The notes beneath the pieces were generated by a model. The model was not told the origin of the DNA. It was given only the letters and a program-made list of their open reading frames with translations, and searched no databases. Below, piece by piece: positions 1 to 9,051 of a stretch of 64,000 nucleotides of DNA. The translations under genes were made by a program, and so were the position numbers. Within the stretch, counting starts at the first letter, position 1; the number at the start of each line of letters is the position of its first letter. Origin of the DNA: DATKDF01 sp963752045 (GTDB lineage: Bacteria > Acidobacteriota > Vicinamibacteria > Vicinamibacterales > SCN-69-37); contig CAVVWN010000010.1 of NCBI GenBank assembly GCA_963752045.1, forward strand, positions 124,001 through 188,000, given 5' to 3'.

Positions 1-1125
1 CGAAGTGCCCTCGTAGATCTGTCCGATTTTCGCGTCGCGATAGAGTTTCTCGACCGGGTAGTCCTTGACGAATCCGTTGCCGCCGAAGAGGTTGATGGCG
101 AGTGACGACACGCGCTCGGCCACTTCCGACGAGGCAATCTTGCACATGGCGGCTTCGGTGAGGAACGGCTTGCCCCGGTCTCTCAGCCGCGCGGCGTTGT
201 AGACGAGCAGCCGCGCCGTCTCGACGTCGGTGGCCGCGCGCGCCAGCTGGAACTGGACGGCCTGGAAGTCGGCGATGGCCTTGCCGAACTGCTTGCGCTC
301 CTTCGTGTACTTGATGGCATGCTCGAGCGCCCCGGCGGCGAGCCCGAGCATCTGCGCGCCGATGCCGATGCGGCCTTCGTTGAGCGTCTCGATCGCCACC
401 TTGTAGCCCTTGCCGACCTCGCCGAGCACGTTGGCGCGGGGCACGCGGCAGCCTTCGAGGATCACTTCGCACGTGCTCGAGGCGCGAATGCCGAGCTTGT
501 CTTCCTTGTGCCCCACCGACAGGCCTGGCGTGTCGCGGGCGACGAGGAACGCGGTGATGCCACGGTAGCCCGCCTCGGGCGCCACTGTGGCGAAGACGAT
601 GAACCACTCGGCTTCGTTGGCGTTGGTGATCCAGAGCTTGCGGCCGTCGAGGACGAAGTGGTCCCCGTCCTCACGCGCGCGGGCCTGAAGCGCGAACGCA
701 TCGCTGCCCGACCCGGCTTCCGACAGCGCGTAGGCGCCCACGTGCCGGCTGGCCAGGCCCGGGCATATCCGGGCCTTCTGTTCATCCGACCCCCAGCGCA
801 GCACGGCGTTGACGCAGAGCGTGTTCTGCACGTCGACGAGCACGCCCACCGACGGATCCACGCGCGACAGCTCTTCGACGACGAGGACGGAGTGGAAGAA
901 CGTGCCGCCCGAGCCCCCGAGCGATTCGGGAATCTCGATGCCCATCACGCCCAGCGCGAACAACTCGTCGAGGAGCGCCCGCTGGATCTTCGCCTGCTCG
1001 TCCATCTCCCGGCTGACCGGCCGGATTCGGGCCTCCGCGAACTCGCGCACGCTCCCGCGCAGGAGTTGTTCGTCTTCGGTAAGCTCGGTGAGGGCCGCGG
1101 GCAGGGTGTCGGTGACGAGGGCCAT
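1..1125 (-). CDS. acyl-CoA dehydrogenase (3' end cut by window edge)
   Basis: FAD-dependent dehydrogenase that introduces the alpha,beta double bond into an acyl-CoA, short/branched-chain type. 375 codons are visible. The N-terminal helical domain is followed by the FAD/substrate signature 'YALSEAGSGSD', then 'WITNA', then the C-terminal helical bundle with 'KERKQFGK' and 'GGNGFVKDYPVEK'. The frame reaches the window edge at 'IYEGTS', whose Glu aligns with the catalytic base of short-chain and isovaleryl-type enzymes; only about 10-30 residues are missing. The ATG is preceded by a weak -10-like GATAAC 11 nt upstream and no clear Shine-Dalgarno. It is divergent from the VWFA gene. A second acyl-CoA dehydrogenase lies at 39724. 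Family is certain; substrate is not determined. Confidence 0.93.
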   Translation of the reverse strand, partial: MALVTDTLPAALTELTEDEQLLRGSVREFAEARIRPVSREMDEQAKIQRALLDELFALGVMGIEIPESLGGSGGTFFHSVLVVEELSRVDPSVGVLVDVQNTLCVNAVLRWGSDEQKARICPGLASRHVGAYALSEAGSGSDAFALQARAREDGDHFVLDGRKLWITNANEAEWFIVFATVAPEAGYRGITAFLVARDTPGLSVGHKEDKLGIRASSTCEVILEGCRVPRANVLGEVGKGYKVAIETLNEGRIGIGAQMLGLAAGALEHAIKYTKERKQFGKAIADFQAVQFQLARAATDVETARLLVYNAARLRDRGKPFLTEAAMCKIASSEVAERVSSLAINLFGGNGFVKDYPVEKLYRDAKIGQIYEGTS

Positions 1126-1204
1126 GATGGGCGAATGTTATCATTGGACATTCCGCTCTCGCGCCGACAAAGGGGCCGCCCCCGGCGTCTGAATGTGCAG
1201 TGTC

Positions 1205-3244
1205 ATGCTGAGCCGACGCGTACTCACCGTTCTCGTCCTTGCCGCCGCGGCGGCCGCCTACCCGATTGCCGCCGGCCAGACGACGGGCGCCCAGCAGGCG
1301 CCGCCGCCCGACCCGACGCAGCCGCAGCGTCCCGTCTTCCGCGTGGGCGTCGATTCGGTGAGCGTCGACGTGCTCGTGACCGACAAGCAGGGCCGGCCGG
1401 TGACCGACCTCACGCCGGAGGACTTCGAGATCAAGGAAGACGGCAAGCTCCAGGCCGTCGACACGTTCAAGCTCGTGCGCGCCGGCGAGGGCGCCGTCGG
1501 GCCGACGCGCGCCTCGGCGCAGGCGAACATCCTCTCGATGCAGCAGATGGCCTCGGAGACCGCGCGCGACGAGAACCGGCTGTTCGCCATCTTCCTCGAC
1601 GACTACCACACGCGGCGGCTGAACGCCCTGCGCATCCGCAAGCAGCTGGCCGACTTCGTCCGGAAGCTGCAGCCGCACGACCTCGTGGCGCTCGTCTACC
1701 CGCTGCTGCCGATCTCGGCCATCACCTTCTCGCGCGATCATGACGGCACCGCGATGGCCATCATGAACTTCGAGGGGCGCAAGTACGACTACACCCCCAT
1801 GAACCCGTACGAGGAGCGTCTCGTCTACCAGCCCCCGCAGGTCATCGAGCGCGAACGCAACCAGCTCGTGATGACCGCGCTCGAGGGGCTCTGCCTGCAC
1901 ATGGGGAGCCTGCGGGAGGGCAGGAAGACCGTCATCTTCGTGAGCGAAGGGCTCGCCGGCACGCTGCCCCTCGGGGTCATGACGCGCGGCACGATCAACC
2001 CGGCCGCCAGTCCCGTGTTCGGTGGCGCCGAGAGCGGTGTCGACGACCGGTTGGCGCAGATCAACATGGCCGATCTGCAGAGCCAGCTACGCTATGTGTT
2101 CATCGCCGCCAACCGGACCAACACGGCCATCTACACCATCGACCCGCGTGGCCTCACGCCGAACGAGTTCAGCGTGGAAGACCGCGTGGACCCGGCCGCG
2201 GACCGCCGGTTCCTCACCGACTCGATCGACACGCTCTATCAGCTGGCCAACGAGACCGACGGCAGGCCGCTCGTCAACCGGAACGACCCGGTGCCGGGGC
2301 TCGAGCAGATCCTCGCCGATTCGAGCGCGTACTACCTGCTGGGCTACATCTCGTCCGAAGCCCCGCGCGACGGCAAGTTCCACAAGATCGAGGTCAAGGT
2401 GAACCGCAAGGACGTGGAGGTCCGCGCCCGCAAGGGGTACTGGGCCTACACGCCGGAGGACATCGAACGCGCGTCGGCGCCGCCCAAGGAGGGCCCGGCG
2501 CCCGACGTGGATACGGCCCTCAACGAGCTCGCGAGCGTGTCCGACGCGGCCAGCCGGCGGCCGCTCATCTCCTGGCTCGGAGCGGTGCCCGGCGACGGGC
2601 CGGAGGCCTCCGTCACGGTCGTCTGGGAGGCGAGCGGCAAGGGCGCCGGCTCGGGCTTCGACGCGGTGAGCAAGGTGTCGCTCGCCGTCACGTCGGTCAA
2701 TGGCGACGAGCTCTTCCGCGGAGACGTGCCGGTGCGCGCCGACTCGGCGCGGCCGGCCGGCCTCGCGCGCTTTGCCGCGCCCCCGGGGCCCATCATGCTG
2801 CGGCTCACCGCCGAGAACGAGCGCGGCGTCCGGCTCGAGAACACGCAGATCGACTTCGCCGTGCCGGACTTCACCGCCGTCGGTCCGGTCATCACCACGC
2901 CCGCGGTCTTCCGCGCGCGGACCGCCCGCGACGTGCAGCAGCTGCGCGCCGCCGAGGATCCCGTGCCGGCAGCCACACGCACGTTCCTGCGCTCCGAGCG
3001 GCTGCTCCTGCGCTTCCGCGCGTTCGGTCCCGGCGGGTCGGTGCCGGCGCTCACGATGGAGCTGCTCAACAAGCAGGGCGAGTCGCTCGTGGCCCTGCCG
3101 CCCCCGACCAACGTCTCGGGCGACCAGTTCGAGGCCGTCGTCGGTCTCGGGTCCCTGCCGCCCGGCGACTACCTCTTCGCCATCACGGCAACGGTCGATG
3201 GCGAGTCGCGTCGCGAGATTCTCGCCGTCCACGTCACCAGCTGA
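1205..3244 (+). CDS. secreted VWFA-related protein, acidobacterial type
   Basis: Exported protein of about 679 residues with a von Willebrand A-like fold, of the VWFA-related family expanded in Acidobacteriota. A signal peptide (MLSRRVLTVLVLAAAAAAY) is followed by a beta-rich segment with the family's 'VLVTDKQGRPVTDLTPEDF', then the VWA-like core with 'FAIFLDDYHT' at the metal-site position and 'VIFVSEGLAG'. The hallmark 'YYLLGYIS' lies near residue 380, and a beta-sandwich-like C-terminus follows. I chose the ATG at 1205 rather than the in-frame ATG at 1193 because the signal peptide begins there. Molecular function is unknown; surface or periplasmic binding is the usual guess. Confidence 0.88.
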   Translation: MLSRRVLTVLVLAAAAAAYPIAAGQTTGAQQAPPPDPTQPQRPVFRVGVDSVSVDVLVTDKQGRPVTDLTPEDFEIKEDGKLQAVDTFKLVRAGEGAVGPTRASAQANILSMQQMASETARDENRLFAIFLDDYHTRRLNALRIRKQLADFVRKLQPHDLVALVYPLLPISAITFSRDHDGTAMAIMNFEGRKYDYTPMNPYEERLVYQPPQVIERERNQLVMTALEGLCLHMGSLREGRKTVIFVSEGLAGTLPLGVMTRGTINPAASPVFGGAESGVDDRLAQINMADLQSQLRYVFIAANRTNTAIYTIDPRGLTPNEFSVEDRVDPAADRRFLTDSIDTLYQLANETDGRPLVNRNDPVPGLEQILADSSAYYLLGYISSEAPRDGKFHKIEVKVNRKDVEVRARKGYWAYTPEDIERASAPPKEGPAPDVDTALNELASVSDAASRRPLISWLGAVPGDGPEASVTVVWEASGKGAGSGFDAVSKVSLAVTSVNGDELFRGDVPVRADSARPAGLARFAAPPGPIMLRLTAENERGVRLENTQIDFAVPDFTAVGPVITTPAVFRARTARDVQQLRAAEDPVPAATRTFLRSERLLLRFRAFGPGGSVPALTMELLNKQGESLVALPPPTNVSGDQFEAVVGLGSLPPGDYLFAITATVDGESRREILAVHVTS

Positions 3245-3309
3245 CGGTCCGCCCCTCCCACGGTCCGTGATAGGCTTCCGGCGTTTCGACCGACCGGATA
3301 CCGATATCA

Positions 3310-4785
3310 ATGGCGAAGCTCGAGACATTCTCGTCGCGCTGGGGGCTCATTCTCGCGGGTCTCGGCATGGCCGTCGGCACCGGCAACATGTGGCGGTTCC
3401 CGCGCATCGCCGCGCAGAACGGCGGCGCGGCCTTCCTGATTCCCTGGATCATCTTCCTCTTCGTCTGGTCGATCCCGCTGCTCATCGCCGAGTTCTCGAT
3501 CGGCCGCGGCACGCGACGCGGTGTCGTCGGCTCCTTCTCGACGCTCACGAACGGGCGGTTCGCCTGGATGGGCGGGTTCGTCGCGGTCGTGACCGTGATG
3601 ATCCTCTTCTATTACTCGGTCGTCACCGGCTGGACGCTGCGCTACTTTCTGGCCGCCTCGCTCGGGCAGCTCCGCGGCGTCGCGCCGGGCGAGTACTGGA
3701 ACACGGCGCATTCCGGGTGGCAGGCCGGGGCGTTTCACGTCGTGTCGGCCCTCGTCGGCGCCTGGATCATCCAGCGCGGCGTGGTGAAGGGCATCGAGGC
3801 GGCCAACCGCGTCCTCGTGCCGGCGCTCTTCGGCCTGCTCATCGTCGCCGCCATCCGGGCCGTGCTTCTGCCCGGGGCCGGGCAGGGGCTCGAGTTCATG
3901 TTCAACCCCGACCTGTCCCGGCTGGCCAGCTACCGGACGTGGCTCGAGGCGCTGACGCAGTCGGCCTGGTCGACGGGGGCCGGCTGGGGCCTGATTCTCA
4001 CGTACGGCATCTACCTCAGGCGGTCTGACGACGTCGCGCTCAATTCGGCGACGATAGGGTTCGGCGACAACTCGGCGTCGCTGCTCGCGGGCCTGGCCGT
4101 GCTGCCCGCGGTCTTTGCCATCCTCTCGCTCGGGGATGCCCAGACCGCGCTCCAGTCGGGCAACGAGGGGCTGATGTTCATCTGGATCCCGCAACTGTTC
4201 GACCGCATGCCTGGCGGGATGCTGCTGCTGCCGCTGTTCTTCCTCGCGTTGTGCTTTGCCGCGCTCTCCTCGCTCATCGCGATGATCGAGCTGGCGACGC
4301 GCATCCTGATGGACGCTGGGATGGCGCGGAAGCGCGCCGTCGGCATCGTCACGGCCGCGGTGATCGTGCTCGGCATGCCGTCGGCGGTGAACCTCACGAT
4401 CTTCCAGAACCAGGACTGGGTCTGGGGCGTCGGGTTGATGATCAGCGGGCTGTTCATCTCCCTGCTCGTCACGATGTACGGGTCCCGCCGGTTCCGCGAG
4501 GAGTTCGTCAACGTCACTCCGGGCGGCGTTCGCGTCGGCGCCCTGTTCGAGGTGACGCTCAAGTACGTCATTCCGGCGCTCTTCGTCGTCATGTTCGGCT
4601 GGTGGATGTACCAGGCGGCCGTGGTGTACGACCCCGACGGCTGGTGGAACCCCGACCCCATCGCCCATACGTTCAGCGTCGGCACGTGCGTCGTGCAGTG
4701 GGGAGCCGCGCTCGTGCTGCTTCTCGCGTTCAACCGGCGGCTGGCGGCGACGAGCACCGCGGCGCCGGTGGAGACCGAGTCATGA
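3310..4785 (+). CDS. sodium-dependent amino-acid transporter (NSS/SNF family)
   Basis: Inner-membrane Na+-coupled symporter of the LeuT fold, 491 residues, about twelve membrane segments. The N-terminus has the family signature 'SSRWGLILAGLGMAVGTGN' followed by 'MWRFPRIAAQNGGAAFL', the unwound TM1 that binds Na+ and substrate in this family. 'STGAGWGLILTYG' matches the TM6 region. It is followed with an ATGA overlap by a 35-residue membrane peptide resembling MetS, the small subunit of methionine/alanine importers; this hints at a neutral amino acid as substrate, but that is inference. No clear Shine-Dalgarno is present before the ATG. Confidence 0.93.
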   Translation: MAKLETFSSRWGLILAGLGMAVGTGNMWRFPRIAAQNGGAAFLIPWIIFLFVWSIPLLIAEFSIGRGTRRGVVGSFSTLTNGRFAWMGGFVAVVTVMILFYYSVVTGWTLRYFLAASLGQLRGVAPGEYWNTAHSGWQAGAFHVVSALVGAWIIQRGVVKGIEAANRVLVPALFGLLIVAAIRAVLLPGAGQGLEFMFNPDLSRLASYRTWLEALTQSAWSTGAGWGLILTYGIYLRRSDDVALNSATIGFGDNSASLLAGLAVLPAVFAILSLGDAQTALQSGNEGLMFIWIPQLFDRMPGGMLLLPLFFLALCFAALSSLIAMIELATRILMDAGMARKRAVGIVTAAVIVLGMPSAVNLTIFQNQDWVWGVGLMISGLFISLLVTMYGSRRFREEFVNVTPGGVRVGALFEVTLKYVIPALFVVMFGWWMYQAAVVYDPDGWWNPDPIAHTFSVGTCVVQWGAALVLLLAFNRRLAATSTAAPVETES

Positions 4786-4889
4786 GCGGCCGTACCTGGT
4801 TGATGATGTTCCTGATTCTCGCCCTCAACTGGGGCGGCTTCGTGTTCTGTCTCTGGTACGGCAGCCGCAGGAGCGGGGCGGGCCGGTAG
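4782..4889 (+). CDS. MetS-like small subunit of NSS transporter (35 aa)
   Basis: Microprotein of 35 residues whose ATG overlaps the transporter stop codon (ATGA), implying translational coupling. It has one hydrophobic helix (about residues 6-26, 'WLMMFLILALNWGGFVFC') and a basic tail 'RRSGAGR'. Many bacterial NSS transporters have such a one-helix partner downstream (MetS in the MetPS methionine/alanine importer of corynebacteria). The position, size and single-helix/basic-tail layout match that arrangement. Assignment rests on context and architecture, not on a long alignment. Confidence 0.7.
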   Translation: MSGRTWLMMFLILALNWGGFVFCLWYGSRRSGAGR

Positions 4890-4911
4890 GCGCGCCCGAG
4901 GCACACGCGCC

Positions 4912-5799
4912 ATGCCGACGCCCCTCACGGCTCTGCTCGCCGCCCTTGGCGGCCTGACGGCCGCCTACATCGGCGCGTGGGCGCTCATCGACCGGCGCGC
5001 ACGCACGGCGCCGCCGGCCGGCGGCGCTGCGGCCGCGCGCGCGCCCTCGGCCGCCGAGCTCGGCCTGGGTTTCGTCACCAACTTCTTCGACACGCTCGGC
5101 ATCGGCTCGTTCGCGCCGACGACGAGCGCGTTCAAGTTCTTTCACATGGTGCCGGACCGCGTGATTCCCGGCACGCTCAACGTCGGGCACACGCTGCCGA
5201 CGATCACGATGGCCTTCATCTACACTTTGGCCATCGACGTCGAGGTGACGACGCTCGTCCTGATGATCGTCGCCGCGGTCGTCGGCGCGTATTTCGGTGC
5301 CGGCGTCGTCGCGCGGTGGCCGAAGCGCAACATCCAGATCGGCATGGGGCTGGCCCTGCTCGTGGCGGCGGCGCTCTTCGCCTGGAGCAATCTGGGCGGC
5401 GGGGCGGTCGAAGTGGGCACGCTCGGGCTTTCCGGGCCGCGACTCGCCCTCGGTCTCGCCGGCAATTTCGCGCTCGGCGCGCTGATGACGCTCGGCATCG
5501 GCCTCTATGCGCCGTGCATGATTCTCGTCGGGTTGCTCGGCATGAACGCCGCGGCGGCCTTCCCGATCATGATGGGGTCGTGCGCGTTCCTGATGCCGGT
5601 CGCGAGCTACCGGTTTCTGCGAGAGGGCGCCTACATGTCCCGCCCCGCGCTCGGCCTGACGCTCGGCGGCATCCCGGGCGTGCTCATCGCCGCCTTCATC
5701 GTCACGTCTCTCGACGTGTACTACGTCCGGTGGCTCGTCGTCGGCGTCGTGACGATTGCCGCCACGATGATGCTGCGCTCGGCCGCGCGAGGCGAGTGA
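4912..5799 (+). CDS. TauE/SafE-family membrane permease
   Basis: Inner-membrane protein of 295 residues with about eight hydrophobic segments in two related halves, as in the TauE/SafE (sulfite exporter-like) family. The first half has 'LGLGFVTNFFDTLGIGSFAPTT' in two pieces (residues about 50-71), the second 'ALGALMTLGIGLYAPCM'. Family members export or import small anions such as sulfite, sulfoacetate or similar; the substrate cannot be read from sequence. It starts 22 nt after the MetS-like gene, so it may be co-transcribed with the transporter, and it ends 7 nt from the convergent gdhA stop. Confidence 0.85.
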   Translation: MPTPLTALLAALGGLTAAYIGAWALIDRRARTAPPAGGAAAARAPSAAELGLGFVTNFFDTLGIGSFAPTTSAFKFFHMVPDRVIPGTLNVGHTLPTITMAFIYTLAIDVEVTTLVLMIVAAVVGAYFGAGVVARWPKRNIQIGMGLALLVAAALFAWSNLGGGAVEVGTLGLSGPRLALGLAGNFALGALMTLGIGLYAPCMILVGLLGMNAAAAFPIMMGSCAFLMPVASYRFLREGAYMSRPALGLTLGGIPGVLIAAFIVTSLDVYYVRWLVVGVVTIAATMMLRSAARGE

Positions 5800-5806
5800 G
5801 ACGGCA

Positions 5807-7057
5807 TCATGCGTACATGCCTCGCAGGCGCGTGGCCGACGCCACCCGATTGATGGCCACGATGTAGGCGGCCGTCCGCAGGTCGGTCTTGTAGTTGAGC
5901 GACGTCGCCAGCACGCGGTTGAAGGCCTCCACCATCCAGCGCTCGAGCCGGTTGTTCACGTCCGTCTCGTCCCAGTAGTAGCCGTGCCGGTTCTGCACCC
6001 ATTCGAAGTAGGACGTCGTGACGCCACCGGCATTGGCCAGGATGTCGGGAATGACGAACACCCCGCGGTCGTGCAGCAGCTTGTGTGCTTCAGGCGTGGT
6101 GGGTCCGTTGGCGCCTTCGGCGATGATCCGGGCCTTGATGGACGGCGCGTTCGCGGCGGTGATCTGGTTTTCGAGCGCGGCCGGAATCAGCACGTCCACG
6201 TCGAGCTCGAAGATCCTGTCGCCACTGAGCGGCTCGGCCTCCGGAAAGCCGACGACCGACTTGTTGCTCTCCGTCCAGCCGAGCAGGTTCACGATGCTCA
6301 GGCCTTTCGGGTTGTAGACACCGCCCTTCCAGTCGGTGACGGCGACCACCTTCGACCCCAGCCGGCTCAGGAGCAGCGCCGACACCGACCCGACGTTGCC
6401 GAATCCCTGGACGGCCACGGTCGCGCCAATCGCGTCGAAGCCCAGATAACGCGCGGCCTCGCGCACCGTGATCATCACGCCGCGGCCGGTGGCCTCCCGC
6501 CGGCCGAGCGAGCCGCCGATCGCGATGGGTTTGCCGGTGACCACCGCCGTTTCCGTCTGGCCCACGCGCATGCTGTAGGTGTCCATGAACCAGGCCATGA
6601 TCTGTTCGTTCGTGTTCACGTCCGGTGCAGGCACGTCCTTGTCCGGCCCGATGACGTCGGCAATCTCCGCGGTGTAGCGCCGGGTGAGCGCCTCGAGCTC
6701 GCGCTGCGACATGGTCGTGGGGTCGCAGATGATGCCGCCCTTGCCGCCGCCAAACGGCACGCCGGCCACGGCGCACTTCCACGTCATCCACGCGGCGAGC
6801 GCCTTGACCTCGTCGAGCGTGACACCCGGGTGATACCGGATGCCGCCCTTGGCCGGTCCGAGCGTGATGCTGTGCTGAACGCGGTAGCCGGTGAACACCT
6901 CGATGTGGCCGCTGTCCATCAGGACGGGGCACGAGACCGTGATCTGCCGTTTCGGGCTGGTGAGGATCTTCCAGATGCCGGGGTCCAGATCGAGCAGGCG
7001 CGCCGCGCCGGCAAACTCCTGGAGCATTGCATCGAACGTGCCGTGGTCGGTGGACAT
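5807..7057 (-). CDS. gdhA: glutamate dehydrogenase (Glu/Leu/Phe/Val dehydrogenase family)
   Basis: Cytosolic oxidoreductase interconverting glutamate and 2-oxoglutarate plus ammonia; 416 residues, the usual length for the hexameric NAD-preferring type. Visible motifs are 'AKGGIRYHP', the catalytic-lysine loop 'PFGGGKGGIICDP', 'GPDKDVPAPDVNT' with the catalytic Asp, and the Rossmann 'VAVQGFGNVGS'. The ATG is preceded by a GGAGG Shine-Dalgarno about 7 nt upstream on the minus strand. Monocistronic; convergent with the TauE-like gene. Cofactor preference is not decided here. Confidence 0.95.
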   Translation of the reverse strand: MSTDHGTFDAMLQEFAGAARLLDLDPGIWKILTSPKRQITVSCPVLMDSGHIEVFTGYRVQHSITLGPAKGGIRYHPGVTLDEVKALAAWMTWKCAVAGVPFGGGKGGIICDPTTMSQRELEALTRRYTAEIADVIGPDKDVPAPDVNTNEQIMAWFMDTYSMRVGQTETAVVTGKPIAIGGSLGRREATGRGVMITVREAARYLGFDAIGATVAVQGFGNVGSVSALLLSRLGSKVVAVTDWKGGVYNPKGLSIVNLLGWTESNKSVVGFPEAEPLSGDRIFELDVDVLIPAALENQITAANAPSIKARIIAEGANGPTTPEAHKLLHDRGVFVIPDILANAGGVTTSYFEWVQNRHGYYWDETDVNNRLERWMVEAFNRVLATSLNYKTDLRTAAYIVAINRVASATRLRGMYA

Positions 7058-7215
7058 GCGTGGCCTCCACGGCCCGGCCGCGTCGCACGGACCGGGCGCG
7101 ATCGCTCACGGTATCTGCGGCCGCGAACGGAAGTCAACCCGCCGCGCCGGCGCGTGTCGCGCCGCGCGCGCCACCGCGATACACTCCCGCCGAGTGTGAG
7201 CGCGAAGGAGGAGCC

Positions 7216-9045
7216 ATGGAGCGCAGGTGGAAACGGCTGGTGTGCGTGGGCGTCGTTCTGGCCGGAACCGCGTGCGGCGGCGGCTCGGGTTCCGGCCCCG
7301 ACCTGATCCTCGTCAACGCGCGCGTCTACACCGTCGACGAAGCCAGGCCGTGGGCCGAGGCCGTGGCCGTCACGGGCGACCGAATCTCGGCGGTCGGATC
7401 CACGAGCGACATTGCCCGGATGGCCGGGCCAGCCACCCGCGTCATCGACCTCGACGGCGCCTTCGTTTCGCCAGGATTCAACGACGGTCACGTCCATACC
7501 GACTCGACCGGAGCCCTGCTGACCGGCGCCAACCTGCTCGACGTTCACGAGCCGCAGCTCTTCCGCGAGCGAATTCAGCAGGCCACCACGCGCCTGCCCG
7601 CCGGCAGCTGGATCACGCGCGGCGACTGGGGGGCGTACGAGCAGTGGGGGGCGGGTACGACAGTACGACAGGTACGACAGGTACGACGGGTACGACGGGT
7701 ACGACGGAAAGTGGGCCGTTCATGCCGGATCGGCAGATGGTCGATGACGTCACGTCGGATCATCCCGTGTTCGTGAACCGGTTCGATCGGTCTGCGTACT
7801 TCGCCAACGGACTGGCCCTGGAGCTGGCCGGCGTGACGGACGCCACGCCCGACCCGACCGGTGGCGAGTTCGTGCGTGACGCGTCGGGACGGCTGACCGG
7901 GCTGCTGCGCGGCGCGGCGGTCGACGTGGTGCGCCGCGCCGTGACGCCCGTCTCGTTCGACCAGCGGCTGGCACAGGTGCGTGCCGTGCTGCAGGAAGCG
8001 CGCGAGGCCGGCGTGACGACGATCCAGGACCTGACGAGCGGGCCGCAGCTCAGGGCGTACCAGGAGCTTCGGCGGCGCGGCGAGCTCACCGTGCGCATCA
8101 TGCTGCGGCCGACGCTCGACAACGCGCCGCGACTCGAGGAGCTCGGCATCGGCCGGGGCTTCGGCGACGACTGGCTGAAGTACATCGGCTACAAGGCGTG
8201 GGTCGACGGCATCATGGGGTCGAGCTCGGCGATGTTCTTTCGTCCGTACGACCACGACCCGGCCAACAAGGGCCTGCTGCGCCCGATCATGTCACCCGAG
8301 AGCCAGGCCCGGTTTCGCCGATGCGATGACCGAGTCCGATCACTACACGGAGATTCCGCCCGGCAACCTCGAACAACTGCTCCACGCCGCGGTTCGCACG
8401 GGACTGCCGCCGCACATCCACGCGATCGGCGACAAGGGCAACCGGATCATCCTGGACATCTTCGAGCGCGTGCTCGGCGAGGAGGGGCTCATCGGTTCCG
8501 ATCACCGCTGGCGCGTGATTCACGCGCAGGTGGTCCGTGACGAGGACATCGCGCGGTTCGGCCCGCTCGGGCTCGTCGCCGAGATCAATCCGTACCACGT
8601 GTCCGACGACATGCGGTGGATGGAGGAGCGCATCGGCGCCGATCGGTCGGCGGGCGCGTACGCCTTCCGCAGGCTGAAGGACGCCGGCGCGGTGCTCGTC
8701 TTCGGAAGCGACAGCCCGGGCACCAATGCGGCGCGCTACTTCCTGAATCCGGTCTACGGTCTCTACGCCGCCGTCTCGCGCCAGACCCTGTCGGGCGAGC
8801 CGGCAGACGGCTGGTTTGCCGGCGAGCGTCTGACCATCGAGGAGGCGATCGAGGCCGCCACGAAGAACCCGGCCTGGGCGTCCTTCGAAGAAGACATCAA
8901 GGGCACGATTTCCGTGGGCAAGCTGGCCGATCTCGCCGTCTTCGACACCGACCTGGTCGAAGCCGGCCGGGAGGCGCCGGCGCGCCTCCTCGATGCGAAG
9001 GTGCGCTACACCATCGTCGGGGGACGGGTGGTGTTCGAGCGTTGA
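7216..9045 (+). pseudogene. YtcJ-type amidohydrolase, broken by two compensating frameshifts
   Basis: Amidohydrolase-superfamily (family 3, YtcJ-like) metal-dependent hydrolase of about 609 residues if repaired. It starts at the ATG after an AAGGAGG Shine-Dalgarno with an export signal 'RLVCVGVVLAGTAC' (a poor lipobox). The N-terminal part has 'FNDGHVHTDS' (metal-binding HxH) and stays in frame to a 9-bp repeat tract at 7655-7707, where an 8-bp unit causes a one-base loss. The middle part runs in the next frame to about 8313, where one extra T in a TTT run restores the original frame. The C-terminal part has 'HIHAIGDKGNR' and 'GSDSPGTNAARYF'. Equal and opposite indels suggest sequencing error, real decay, or slippage in the repeat. 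Confidence 0.85.
7655..7707 (+). repeat. (GTACGACRG)n tandem repeat inside amidohydrolase gene
   Basis: Six tandem units of GTACGACAG/GTACGACGG; the first is only 8 bp (GTACGACA). In the intact frame the 9-mers add Gly-Thr-Thr triplets between 'YEQWGAG' and 'ESGPFMPD'. The same 9-mer occurs between nusB and lysS (47472-47515, and inverted at 47692-47853). Confidence 0.9.
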
Positions 9046-9051
9046 CGCCAG

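Noticed and set aside
2087..4668. Long minus-strand open frames opposite the VWFA and transporter genes
   Set aside because: Composition (His/Arg/Asp/Val-rich, no domain) is typical of antisense frames in GC-rich genes; the plus-strand proteins are clear.
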